A stretch of 64,000 bases of DNA from Colwellia sp. 75C3 (GTDB lineage Bacteria > Pseudomonadota > Gammaproteobacteria > Enterobacterales > Alteromonadaceae), in contig NZ_PJAU01000051.1 in NCBI RefSeq assembly GCF_002836255.1, positions 1-64,000 on the forward strand, written 5' to 3'. The notes below the pieces were generated by a model, which had not been told where the DNA came from, searched no databases, and worked only from the letters and a program-made list of their open reading frames with translations. This document shows positions 27,932 through 36,335 of this stretch, in pieces; position 1 is the stretch's first letter, and each line of letters opens with the position of its first letter. Made by a program: the position numbers and the translations under genes.

Positions 27932-28408
27932 GTGAATTATCAAATTACGCCTATAAGAAACGATTTTTTAATGAAGGTAAGACAAGCAGGAATTGATGAT
28001 CAAAATCAGCCTGTAGTCACCACAGTAGCAAAAGGCGGAGAGCCGTGTCGAGATGTCTTACGACGAGCGAATGTCGGTGAAGAATTAATACTTGGGAGTT
28101 ATTGCCCCTTTTCAAAACCAGGCCCTTATAAAGAATACGGCGCTGTTTTTGTGTTGGCTAACCAAACTGATGAGCCTGTTAATTATGATAAAATTCCTTT
28201 GCCGACTAACTCTATCAATGATTACTTTGGCGAAGTATTTGTTTTAAGGGCGTATGATAAGCAAGAGTCTATTTCTGATGCACGGCTAGTGACTCCTGCC
28301 AATGCAGAACAAACAATCGTTGAGTTTTTTCAACAAGAACAGGTTGATTTTATCATCGCAAGATTTGCTGCTTATGGTTGCTACAGCTTAAGACTTGATA
28401 GAAAGTAA
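27932..28408 (+). CDS. DUF1203 family protein
   Basis: A 158-residue soluble protein that fits DUF1203: a conserved GGEPCRDVLRRANVGEELIL block, then KPGPYKEYGAVFVLAN and a C-terminal RFAAYGCYSLRLDRK. Function is unknown. I used the GTG at 27932; AAGGA lies about 8 bases before it. It precedes the ada-like gene by 25 bases on the same strand, so the two may share a transcript. No signal peptide. Confidence 0.75.
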   Translation: MNYQITPIRNDFLMKVRQAGIDDQNQPVVTTVAKGGEPCRDVLRRANVGEELILGSYCPFSKPGPYKEYGAVFVLANQTDEPVNYDKIPLPTNSINDYFGEVFVLRAYDKQESISDARLVTPANAEQTIVEFFQQEQVDFIIARFAAYGCYSLRLDRK

Positions 28409-28433
28409 CGGCGTTAAATTAAGGATATTTACT

Positions 28434-29498
28434 ATGGTTAATGAAGTCTATTCTACGGCAGTATTAGCACGAGATGATGCATTTGATTTTCAATTTTACT
28501 ATGGTGTTCAAACCACAAAAATATTCTGCAATGTATCGTGTAAAAGCAAAACACCGCTGATAGATAACATTATTATTTTCGACAGTATTTCGTTAGCTCA
28601 GGCTGAGGGATATCGAGCCTGTAAACGTTGCCAGCCTGACAAAAATGCTCAGCAAGATAGCGGATTAATTAAACTTATCCACGCTTGTCGAAAAATAGAA
28701 CAGCATACCGAAGGCTCGATAACTGCGTTGCAATTAGCCGAGTCGATAGGTATCAATCAATTTCAGCTAAACAGATTGTTTAAAAAATACCTGGGTGTTA
28801 CGCCAAAAAGTTATATCGATCAAATTCAGTTAACGCTACTAAAGAAAAACTTACGAGAAACCGATAACGTTAGTCATGCTATATACCAGTCAGGCATTGA
28901 GTCTAGTTCTGTCATTTATGGACGAATGAATAGTCATTTAGGTATGACTCCGAAAAAGTATCTGCAAGGTGGGGCAGGGGTAAGAATATCTTATGCTATT
29001 GACCTGACAACGCTAGGACTAGTGTTGATTGCTGCAACAGATAAAGGGCTATCATTTTTACAATTTGGCGAGTCTAAGCATCAGTTATTGGCTCAACTTG
29101 TTGCTGAATACCCAAGCGCTGAAATAACCTTAATGCCGGATGAAAACTCAGAGCAATTACATCATTGGTTAAATCTACTCAACGTGTATTTAACGGGGTG
29201 TTCAAATGAACTCAATTTACCGCTAGATGTACGAGCAACTGCATTTCAAAAAAAGGTCTGGGACTTTTTAAGAACCATTGCTTATGGTGAAGTGATGTCT
29301 TACGGCGAAATAGCTAAAGCTATTGGTGCCCCTAAAGCATACCGAGCTGTGGCCAATGCTTGTGCGGGTAATAATGTCGCTCTGGTTATTCCATGTCACC
29401 GAGTAATACGTGGTGACGGTGCATTAGGCGGATATCGTTGGGGGGATAATCGAAAACGTGAGCTAATAAATATAGAGAATAAAAAACTAGTAAGGTAA
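28434..29498 (+). CDS. ada: Ada-type methylphosphotriester sensor and O6-alkylguanine DNA methyltransferase
   Basis: A 354-residue three-domain protein. Residues about 8-75 form the zinc domain, with four Cys (KIFCNVSCKSK and CKRCQPD), one of which accepts methyl groups from phosphotriesters. Residues about 85-185 form an AraC-type helix-turn-helix (LAESIGINQFQLNRLFKKYLG). Residues about 195-350 form the methyltransferase domain with active site IPCHRVI. Known Ada repairs alkylated DNA and activates its own regulon once methylated. I chose the ATG at 28434 because AAGGAT lies 8-13 bases upstream; the frame extends back into the DUF1203 gene. No alkB or alkA is adjacent. Confidence 0.93.
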   Translation: MVNEVYSTAVLARDDAFDFQFYYGVQTTKIFCNVSCKSKTPLIDNIIIFDSISLAQAEGYRACKRCQPDKNAQQDSGLIKLIHACRKIEQHTEGSITALQLAESIGINQFQLNRLFKKYLGVTPKSYIDQIQLTLLKKNLRETDNVSHAIYQSGIESSSVIYGRMNSHLGMTPKKYLQGGAGVRISYAIDLTTLGLVLIAATDKGLSFLQFGESKHQLLAQLVAEYPSAEITLMPDENSEQLHHWLNLLNVYLTGCSNELNLPLDVRATAFQKKVWDFLRTIAYGEVMSYGEIAKAIGAPKAYRAVANACAGNNVALVIPCHRVIRGDGALGGYRWGDNRKRELINIENKKLVR

Positions 29499-29635
29499 TA
29501 AAATAATATATTATTGATGATCATTAGAAGCTAGCTGGCAGGTACTAATTGTTAGGGTTTAACTAAAGCTCATAAAGGAAAATATCTAGCTATACTAATA
29601 TTAGAAGTTAATAAATTGCTTAATTGGAGTTAATG

Positions 29636-29860
29636 ATGGATGTACAACTTCTAGTAACACATACCGACCCTAGTTTACCTGGCCTTAAGCGTAACCTAGA
29701 AAGTGTGGGTATAAATTATAGTGTTGAATATATTGAAGAAAACCTTGATTTAGTTGAATCAAATCATATTCGCCATTCACCTAATATTTTTATTGACGGT
29801 AGTTTGATATTTAGATCTCAGCCGACAATAGCAGAGCTTAGAACTTTTTTTCTAGGCTAG
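29636..29860 (+). CDS. Small glutaredoxin-like protein lacking CXXC
   Basis: A 74-residue protein with a thioredoxin/glutaredoxin-like pattern: a first strand (VQLLVTHT), a helix, a second strand (SVEYIEENLDL), then SPNIFIDGSLIFRSQPTIAELRTFF, which matches the cis-Pro strand and final helix. The redox CXXC is replaced by DPSLPG, so it should not act as a normal disulfide reductase. GGAG lies 6 bases before the ATG at 29636; the ATG at 29633 is an alternative. Function is unknown. Confidence 0.65.
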   Translation: MDVQLLVTHTDPSLPGLKRNLESVGINYSVEYIEENLDLVESNHIRHSPNIFIDGSLIFRSQPTIAELRTFFLG

Positions 29861-29923
29861 TTTACTGCTATGAACAGCACAATGAACGAATCCCAATGTA
29901 AACTTTCTACTAATGCTACGAAT

Positions 29924-29962
29924 TAAATAAAGCAGCAGCTGTTAAGTGCTACTTTATTTTTT
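29924..29962. terminator. Bidirectional terminator between the thioredoxin-fold gene and hmp
   Basis: AAATAAAG-C-AGCA pairs with TGCT-A-CTTTATTT (one mismatch), followed by a T-run on the plus strand and an A-rich flank on the other side. It lies between convergent genes. Confidence 0.8.
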
Positions 29963-30016
29963 CGTGACGATTATTTATCGGCAAATTCTAGTGAGATTTT
30001 AAAGCTCCTGTTTTAG

Positions 30017-31198
30017 TTATAAATCGGCATGAGGACCAAAGACTTCATAGTGAATATTTTCTAATACTACGCCTAAACTGAGTAGTTTCTGCTTGGCAAA
30101 TTGCATGAAAGGAATCGGTCCACAAAGATAGAAGTTTCCGTGTTCAATAGGTAATTCTACCTTGGTTAAATCCATCATGCCGTGATGAATATGTGCTTGC
30201 TCATTCACTCCGTCTCGATACCAAATAGCTTGTTGCCAATTATTTTCACTAATAAGACTGGCTGTTTTTGTTGAAAATGAATGTTGCTCGCTGTTTTCAC
30301 AGGCATGTAAATATTGTACTGATTTGTTATAACCTTGGTGTGCTAACGTCTCTAACATGGCTTGCATCGGCGTTATGCCAACACCGGCAGAAAGCAATAC
30401 CACCGGAGCTTGACGGTCAGTAAAGAAAAAGTCACCTGCTGGCGCGTATAAATCAACTTCATCACCAATATGTAGCTCATCATGTAAATAGTTTGAAACA
30501 ATACCAGGTACTTCGTTTGCTTCACGTTTTACTGAAATTCTATAGCTTTCATTGTTCGCTTTATCAGATAAAGAATATTGACGTATTTCTTTAAACTCCC
30601 TTTTTGGATCAGAGACTTCAATACCTAGATACTGGCCAGGCTTAAAGCCTATTACTGGTTTGTTATCAACAGGTGCAAAAATAAAGCTCGTGACTAATTT
30701 AGATTCAACTTGTTTATCTATCACTGTAAATGCTCTGGCGTCGCGCCAACCACCTAATGACTCAGCTCGTTCTTGGTATAGTTCTTCTTCTCTGTTAATA
30801 AATATTTGCGCTAAAAATTGGTAAGCTGCTGTCCATGCTTCTTCAACATCGGCAGTGAAAGCGTCGCTGGCTAATTCACGCAATGTCTCGATAAGGTGAT
30901 GACCTACAACCGCGTAGTGCGGTGCTTTAATATTGAAACTAGTATGTTTCTGCGCAATACGCTCAACCGCAGTGGTTAATACCGCTAAGTTTTCAATATT
31001 TTTAGCATAAGCTGCTATAGCTTCAAACAAAGCAACTTGCTGTCTACCAGAGTGTTGATTGGCCATATTGAAGATGTCTTGTAGTTCAGGGTTATGGGTG
31101 AACAATCGTTGATAAAAATGCCCAGTTAACGCGGGACCTGCATTTTCTAACAGGGGAATAGTACTTTTTATTATGTCGATGTGTTGGTCAGTTAACAT
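30017..31198 (-). CDS. hmp: Flavohemoglobin nitric oxide dioxygenase
   Basis: A 393-residue enzyme oxidising NO to nitrate with O2 and NADH. Residues 1-137 are the globin domain, with the distal Tyr/Gln pair (GHFYQRLF, NQHSGRQQ) and proximal His in APHYAVVGHHL. Residues about 150-255 bind FAD (KPGQYLGIEV, IRQYSLSDKAN). Residues about 260-393 bind NAD (LLSAGVGITPMQAML, FYLCGPIPFMQF, YEVFGPHADL). TTAGGAGC precedes the ATG. It is the last gene of the unit small membrane protein-nnrS-hmp, 114 bases after nnrS, and is probably induced by NO through NorR. Confidence 0.95.
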   Translation of the reverse strand: MLTDQHIDIIKSTIPLLENAGPALTGHFYQRLFTHNPELQDIFNMANQHSGRQQVALFEAIAAYAKNIENLAVLTTAVERIAQKHTSFNIKAPHYAVVGHHLIETLRELASDAFTADVEEAWTAAYQFLAQIFINREEELYQERAESLGGWRDARAFTVIDKQVESKLVTSFIFAPVDNKPVIGFKPGQYLGIEVSDPKREFKEIRQYSLSDKANNESYRISVKREANEVPGIVSNYLHDELHIGDEVDLYAPAGDFFFTDRQAPVVLLSAGVGITPMQAMLETLAHQGYNKSVQYLHACENSEQHSFSTKTASLISENNWQQAIWYRDGVNEQAHIHHGMMDLTKVELPIEHGNFYLCGPIPFMQFAKQKLLSLGVVLENIHYEVFGPHADL

Positions 31199-31233
31199 GA
31201 TTGCTCCTAAGGCAAACGGAAATTAAAAATGAA

Positions 31234-31255
31234 CGCTAGGTAAAATTACCTAGCG
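31234..31255. repeat. Perfect hairpin between nnrS and hmp
   Basis: The palindrome CGCTAGGTAA-aa-TTACCTAGCG lies in the 114-base gap. It could be an intercistronic processing site or a partial terminator that sets the hmp to nnrS ratio. On the minus strand the nearby T-run is loose. Confidence 0.7.
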
Positions 31256-31312
31256 TGGTATTAATGGATTTTGTATTTTTGAAATAATTGCTATTGCTGT
31301 GTATTTATTCTT

Positions 31313-32584
31313 TTAACGACTAAAGGACTTCTCAATTTTTTTAGCGGTCAAAATCGGGTAGTAAATTTTTAAGAACAAAGCACCGGCGATTAGCCATGCG
31401 AAGGCGCTAATATTCCAACTCAACAGCGGCTGAGAAATTAATGTTGGCATAAAGGCTCGTGTCAGTGCTGAGAGAGTAATCAGAATAAAGACCCATGAAA
31501 CCAGTTTACTCGGTGTTAATGCTCTGCCTGTGTGACCAAGCGATACTCGGCTCATCATGGAAAAAATCATCAAGCCCATTGCGGCTATGGTAATTAAATG
31601 CAGTGCATCACCAAAGGGAATGGCTAATTGAATAAAGCCAATGCCATGCAAGGGGTGGTAGCTCATACCGAGTAATATTAATCCCATACCTAGTGAAAAA
31701 TACGATAAGTGCAAGGACCATAATAAAGCGATGTTTCTGGTAGCAAAGCTACGCCAGTAACTTTGTCTAACGAGGTGAAGTAGTCCTGCTGTTATCATTA
31801 ATCCAGCAGGGCTAAAGGGTAAATCAATGAAAGTCGAACTAAAAAATACCGCTACACCTGAAACTGAAGTAATGGTTAGTAATGGTGTTAGCCAACTAGG
31901 GCTAGTTATTGGTGAAAGTTTAGCACCTGATACGGTGAAAAAAGGGATCACTCGACCACCTAAAATACCCATTAGCAAGCAAAACATCAGCACACTGGTT
32001 CTAGCAATATGACGGGTCAATTCATAATGACCGTTGAAGTCGAGCAGTAATAAGGCAATATTAAGCAGCATTAATACCGATAATAATGGAATAAATAGGT
32101 AGTTTCGGCGGTTGTTACTTTTAAGTACTAAGCGCGTGAAAACAGCAATGGCACCAAGCCACCAAAAGCTTTGCAAGATGATGGCTATGACAATAGTGCT
32201 AGGTAAGTTAATTAATAAGGCGACTCTAACCATTAGCCAAAGTGCTATAAAAGCTAATACAGGTAAGCCTTTAATGCTTGGTTGTCCTGTCCATGTTTGT
32301 GCCGCAGTTAGAACAAAACCGACAGCAACGGTGGCAGCAAAACCAAATATCATTTCATGAATATGCCAGGCTAAGGGGCTAATGCCATTTTCACTAAAAG
32401 TGAAATAACCATTAAAGTATGCTGCCCATATTCCTAACGAGAACAAAGAGCAAACCACGGCAAGTAAAAAGTAGCTTCTAAAGGGTAAATCAAGCGCTGG
32501 GTGCTGTGCTATAAAGCTGACTGAACTTGTACCTTGCTGGTCATAAGTTAGTTGAGCAGTCTCTGAATCTTGAATTTGTAACAT
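31313..32584 (-). CDS. nnrS: NnrS family membrane protein
   Basis: A 423-residue integral membrane protein with about 12 hydrophobic segments. The NnrS-type motifs are visible: WHIHEMIFGFAATVAVGFVLTAAQTWTG near the first helices, GRVIPFFT in the middle, and a conserved His-rich/polar arrangement (GDALHLITIAAMGLMIFSMMSR, LGHTGR). NnrS is known to be a haem- and copper-containing protein that relieves NO stress in Vibrio. The frame runs back to 32728 across the previous gene, but the ATG at 32584 has GGAAC upstream and gives the normal N-terminus (MLQIQDSE). It starts one base past the stop of the small membrane protein, so they are translationally coupled. Confidence 0.9.
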   Translation of the reverse strand: MLQIQDSETAQLTYDQQGTSSVSFIAQHPALDLPFRSYFLLAVVCSLFSLGIWAAYFNGYFTFSENGISPLAWHIHEMIFGFAATVAVGFVLTAAQTWTGQPSIKGLPVLAFIALWLMVRVALLINLPSTIVIAIILQSFWWLGAIAVFTRLVLKSNNRRNYLFIPLLSVLMLLNIALLLLDFNGHYELTRHIARTSVLMFCLLMGILGGRVIPFFTVSGAKLSPITSPSWLTPLLTITSVSGVAVFFSSTFIDLPFSPAGLMITAGLLHLVRQSYWRSFATRNIALLWSLHLSYFSLGMGLILLGMSYHPLHGIGFIQLAIPFGDALHLITIAAMGLMIFSMMSRVSLGHTGRALTPSKLVSWVFILITLSALTRAFMPTLISQPLLSWNISAFAWLIAGALFLKIYYPILTAKKIEKSFSR

Positions 32585-32585
32585 A

Positions 32586-32858
32586 TTAAAAGTTCCTTTT
32601 ACCAAAGCCATGTAAAGCAACACAGCGCAAGACATAGCCAATTTTGAGTAAACCAGCAAAAACGATAGTGGCAATATGCGCAGATACTTGCGCTGAAATG
32701 GTGAAGTGTTCGTCATACCCGAAAGCAATAAATATAGACGTACTCACAATCAATACAGACAGCAACATTAAGTAGTTACCTATAACTAAGCACTTTTGAA
32801 AACCTAATGCGTTATCTATAGTGGGTAGTTGGCGAGCGATAGAAAATTGTGAATACAT
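32586..32858 (-). CDS. Small membrane protein of the NO-response operon
   Basis: A 90-residue protein with two hydrophobic helices (about residues 25-47 and 58-80) and a conserved-looking C-terminal segment (LKIGYVLRCVALHGFGKRNF). AGAGG lies 6 bases before the ATG, and its stop is directly before the nnrS start, so it is very likely a real gene. It is the first gene behind the sigma-54 promoter. I do not recognise a named family. Its His/Cys pair near the C-terminus could bind a metal or haem, but that is only a guess. Confidence 0.75.
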   Translation of the reverse strand: MYSQFSIARQLPTIDNALGFQKCLVIGNYLMLLSVLIVSTSIFIAFGYDEHFTISAQVSAHIATIVFAGLLKIGYVLRCVALHGFGKRNF

Positions 32859-32911
32859 GGCGGCCTCTTATCTAATGTTATTTACTTACTGCACTTATTT
32901 ATCTATGTAAT

Positions 32912-32928
32912 TGCAAAGTAAGTGCCAC
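32912..32928 (-). promoter_or_regulatory. Sigma-54 promoter of the small protein-nnrS-hmp operon
   Basis: On the minus strand this reads TGGCAC-TTACT-TTGCA, a near-perfect -24/-12 sigma-54 element. It lies about 55 bases before the small membrane protein gene. NorR is a sigma-54 activator, so the pieces agree. Confidence 0.9.
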
Positions 32929-32981
32929 ATTTATTTGTTCACTATATTCAATGGTTTATGTTTTAATGTTTACTTTATGTA

Positions 32982-32992
32982 GTCATATCGAC
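32982..32992. promoter_or_regulatory. NorR binding site 1
   Basis: GTCATATCGAC fits the NorR consensus GT-N7-AC. It lies about 60 bases upstream of the -24 element, at an enhancer-like distance. Confidence 0.8.
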
Positions 32993-33006
32993 TCATTACA
33001 TTGGTA

Positions 33007-33017
33007 GTCATAAAGAC
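33007..33017. promoter_or_regulatory. NorR binding site 2
   Basis: GTCATAAAGAC fits GT-N7-AC and shares the AGTCAT...GACT core with the first site, 25 bp away. A degenerate third copy (GTCTCACTGAA) lies at 33034-33044, giving the three-site pattern known for E. coli NorR. Confidence 0.8.
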
Positions 33018-33118
33018 TCGGATGTGTTATTTTGTCTCACTGAAAGTTGCAGTAATAGTTACAGTGACTCTACCTTTAAAGCTAACGTTCAAAATCGGTT
33101 CTCGCACCAGGACAAACT

Positions 33119-34702
33119 ATGAAACAAATATCTTCAACGGCAGTTATTGAGTTAGCACTCGATCTTGCAACGAGTTTAAATAGCAAAGATAGATTTGATC
33201 GTTTATTAGATACCGTTAGAAAAACCATTACCTGTGATGCGGTAGCATTGCTGTCTTTTCATGGTGACGTGCTCAAACCTATTGCCCTACAAGGATTAAG
33301 TCGAGATACCTTAGGGCGTCGTTTTTATGTTCAAGAGCACCCTCGATTTCTAGCGCTTTGCCAATCAAAATCACCAATTCGTTTTGCTGCCGACTCACCA
33401 TTACCTGATCCATACGATGGACTATTAATAGATCGTGAAGGCGATTTACCTGTGCATTCATGCATGGGATTACCACTGTATTATGATGATAAATTGTTAG
33501 GTTTATTAACGATTGATAGCCTAACGCCCCATGATTTTGAAGATATTGAGGTACGTACCTTAGAGGTTATTTCGGCCATTGCGGCAGCAACGCTCAATAC
33601 CGCTTTTTTGCTGGATCAATTAGAAAGTAGGGCGGATCATTCACAGCGAGTTGTGGCAGAGTTAACCGAAGAAGCGTGGAAACGTGATGGTGGGGAACTC
33701 ATTGGTGAAAGTCCAATCATGTCGCAGTTAAAACAAGAATTAGATATTGTCGCCTCCTCTGATTTCAACATCCTGATCTATGGTGAAACCGGAGTAGGTA
33801 AAGAACTTGTTGCCCGAACCTTACATCAAAAGTCACTGCGACATAATGGGCCTATGGTTTATGTAAATTGTGCTGCTCTGCCGGAAAATCTGATTGAAAG
33901 TGAGCTTTTTGGTCATGTAAAAGGAGCATTTACTGGCGCAGAAAGAAACCGTGCCGGTAAATTCGCACTGGCTGATGGTGGTACATTATTTTTAGATGAA
34001 ATAGGGGAGTTACCGCTGGCTGCACAGAGTAAGATTTTAAGAGCTATACAGAGTAATGAGATCCAACCGGTTGGCCAAGACAATGTTGAAGAAGTTGACG
34101 TTCGTATTGTCGCCGCGACCAATCGAGACTTAAAAGAAGAAGTCGGTGAAGGGCGCTTTCGTGCCGATTTGTATCACAGATTAAGTGTCTATCCCATTAG
34201 AGTACCAAGGCTTTATGAAAGAGTTGGTGATGTGCAGCTATTAGCTGGTTATTTTGTTGAACAAACCCGACGTAAGCTTGGCATAACTCAATTAAAAATT
34301 ACCGAGCAAGCGGTAGCCCATTTAACGCAATACAACTGGCCAGGTAATGTACGTGAATTAGAACATGTGGTTAGTCGAGCAACTTTAAAAGCGCGTGCTC
34401 GACAACGTGATAAAGCGATAATCTCTATCGATAAAGTTGATTGTGGATCACTTAACGCGGTCGGCGTTGAGCTGCCGATAGAGCTGATTGCTGAGAATGG
34501 CTTATTATCAGCAGCGGAACAGCATGCTAACTTTCATTTGAAAGAAGAAACAGAGAACTTTCAAAAACAGTTAATTAGCCGAATTCTAAAAGAAGAAGAG
34601 GGTAATTGGGCGGCAGCGGCAAGACGACTATCTACCGATAGAGCTAATTTAAACCGTATTGCCAAACGTTTAAATATTAAAGTAGTGAAGTCAGTTATTT
34701 AA
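33119..34702 (+). CDS. norR: NorR, NO-responsive sigma-54 activator
   Basis: A 527-residue bacterial enhancer-binding protein. Residues about 20-165 are the GAF domain that senses NO through non-haem iron (VALLSFHGDVLKP, RRFYVQEHPRF). Residues about 190-430 are the AAA+ domain with Walker A GETGVGKE (about 222), the sigma-54 contact loop GAFTGA (about 269-274), FLDEIGELPL (Walker B) and the R finger region. Residues about 490-525 are the Fis-type helix-turn-helix. AGGA precedes the ATG. It is divergent from the nnrS-hmp operon, and NorR sites lie between them. Confidence 0.95.
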   Translation: MKQISSTAVIELALDLATSLNSKDRFDRLLDTVRKTITCDAVALLSFHGDVLKPIALQGLSRDTLGRRFYVQEHPRFLALCQSKSPIRFAADSPLPDPYDGLLIDREGDLPVHSCMGLPLYYDDKLLGLLTIDSLTPHDFEDIEVRTLEVISAIAAATLNTAFLLDQLESRADHSQRVVAELTEEAWKRDGGELIGESPIMSQLKQELDIVASSDFNILIYGETGVGKELVARTLHQKSLRHNGPMVYVNCAALPENLIESELFGHVKGAFTGAERNRAGKFALADGGTLFLDEIGELPLAAQSKILRAIQSNEIQPVGQDNVEEVDVRIVAATNRDLKEEVGEGRFRADLYHRLSVYPIRVPRLYERVGDVQLLAGYFVEQTRRKLGITQLKITEQAVAHLTQYNWPGNVRELEHVVSRATLKARARQRDKAIISIDKVDCGSLNAVGVELPIELIAENGLLSAAEQHANFHLKEETENFQKQLISRILKEEEGNWAAAARRLSTDRANLNRIAKRLNIKVVKSVI

Positions 34703-34738
34703 TTTAGGGAACTGGGTAATAAGGTAGGAAATACCAGC

Positions 34739-34803
34739 GACTAGTTAGGCTAACTAGTCACTCGTCGTATTTTAAGCTTCAATCAATGTTTAAATGAAGC
34801 TTA
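34739..34803. terminator. Two hairpins between convergent norR and the M20 gene
   Basis: The first is GACTAGTTA-ggc-TAACTAGTC (34739-34759). The second is TAAGCTTCA...TGAAGCTTA (34773-34803), which includes the stop codon of the minus-strand gene. Neither has a long T-run, but together they probably end both transcripts. Confidence 0.55.
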
Positions 34804-36141
34804 TTTAGCCAAAATAGTTAACACGGCGCTGTTCATTGCTTGTGTTGCAGTAGCAATAACTTTTCTCGCATCAGGTGCCCAAAATGGGCTGTGTAGTGAT
34901 GGTAAACCTGCGCCAGTTTCTTGCGCCGATTGCCATTTATCGTGCGGTACACCACCTACCCAAAATATCATGCTTTTAATACTGGTATCTGCTCTGTAAT
35001 AACGACCAAAATCTTCTCCTGCCATTACTGCTGGTACTTCAATAACACGATCTTTACCTAGCTCAGCGGTGAATAATTGCGCCATCTCATTGGTAAATTC
35101 AGGCGCATTATAGGTTGCCGGTGTATATTCATCTTTTAGAGTAACTACTGGTAGTAATTTTTCAGGTAAACCCATAGCAATGCCTTCCCCTTTAGCTATT
35201 CTGGTGATGCCGTCAATTAATTTTTGACGTGTTTCATCAGAGTAACTACGTACGGTTAGCAGCAATAATGCCTGATCAGAAATGATATTGTGTTTAGTGC
35301 CGGATTGAAAACTGCCGACAGTAACTACCGCAGGATCTTGAGGATCTAACTCTCGGCTAACTAATGTTTGTAAGGCACCGACAATGCGTGCGCCCAATAC
35401 AATAGGATCTTTAGTGGCGTGCGGGTAAGCGCCATGGCCACCAATGCCTTTTACCAGAATATTAACACTATCAACATTTGCAAAGGTAAAACCTGGGGTA
35501 TAACCAATAACACCGGCTTTTAAACTAGCAGAATTATGAAAAGCTAGCGCATAATCAGGCTTTGGAAAACGTTTATATAAACCGTCAGCTAGCATGTCTT
35601 TTGCACCACGACCACGTTCTTCAGCAGGCTGTAAAATCATCACCAAAGTACCAGACCAACTTTTTTTGTTTTCACTAAGCAGTTTTGCGGTACCAACCCA
35701 GCTCGTCATATGGGTATCATGTGCACAGGCATGCATTACGTGAGCTTGTAAGCCTTCTTCAGTGGTAGTAATAACTTTGGAAGCAAAGGCTAAACCTGTT
35801 TGCTCTTTCACTGGTAGGGCATCCATATCAGCACGAATTAGTACCGTAGGACCTTTACCATTTTTTAATACGGCAACAACACCGGTACCACCTACTTTTT
35901 CAGTGACTTCAAAACCTAATGCGCGGGCGGTTTTAGCTAATTTCTTGGCGGTATTAAATTCTACGCTAGAAAGCTCAGGGCTTTGATGTAAGTCTTTATA
36001 TAGCGTCATTAGTTCAGGCATGGCTGCGTTGACTAGCTTTGTATTATTACTACTAGTATTAACTGCGGCATTAGTTGCCGCATAGCTTAATGAGCTGCTA
36101 GCAAGGCATAAAACAGAGGTTATAAATGCTATAGTTTTCAT
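34801..36141 (-). CDS. Exported M20 family amidohydrolase/peptidase
   Basis: A 446-residue zinc hydrolase with a signal peptide (ITSVLCLASSSLSYAA). M20D-type motifs are VLIRADMDALPVKE, VMHACAHDTHM (metal Cys/His; the family usually has HACGHD), ILQPAEERGRGAKDML (metal Glu pair), GIGGHGAYPHATKDP (dimerisation domain) and VMAGEDFGRYY. Relatives cleave N-acyl amino acids, hippurate or small peptides. A periplasmic location is inferred from the signal peptide. No ribosome site stands out at the ATG. It is monocistronic as far as can be seen. Confidence 0.88.
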   Translation of the reverse strand: MKTIAFITSVLCLASSSLSYAATNAAVNTSSNNTKLVNAAMPELMTLYKDLHQSPELSSVEFNTAKKLAKTARALGFEVTEKVGGTGVVAVLKNGKGPTVLIRADMDALPVKEQTGLAFASKVITTTEEGLQAHVMHACAHDTHMTSWVGTAKLLSENKKSWSGTLVMILQPAEERGRGAKDMLADGLYKRFPKPDYALAFHNSASLKAGVIGYTPGFTFANVDSVNILVKGIGGHGAYPHATKDPIVLGARIVGALQTLVSRELDPQDPAVVTVGSFQSGTKHNIISDQALLLLTVRSYSDETRQKLIDGITRIAKGEGIAMGLPEKLLPVVTLKDEYTPATYNAPEFTNEMAQLFTAELGKDRVIEVPAVMAGEDFGRYYRADTSIKSMIFWVGGVPHDKWQSAQETGAGLPSLHSPFWAPDARKVIATATQAMNSAVLTILAK

Positions 36142-36335
36142 TGTATTACTCAGTGAACGATTAAAAAACCATCTTAGCTTAATGCACTAAGCTGTTCAAA
36201 TGAGATCACTAAGAAAAACTGATTGGGATTAGGGAGGTGATTTTGAATAAGGAGATAGTAGGTGTTTATGGCCACTACTCAAAGCAATGAACTACTTATC
36301 TTAAGTAATGACCATAAATAATAGTGGTTGAAACT

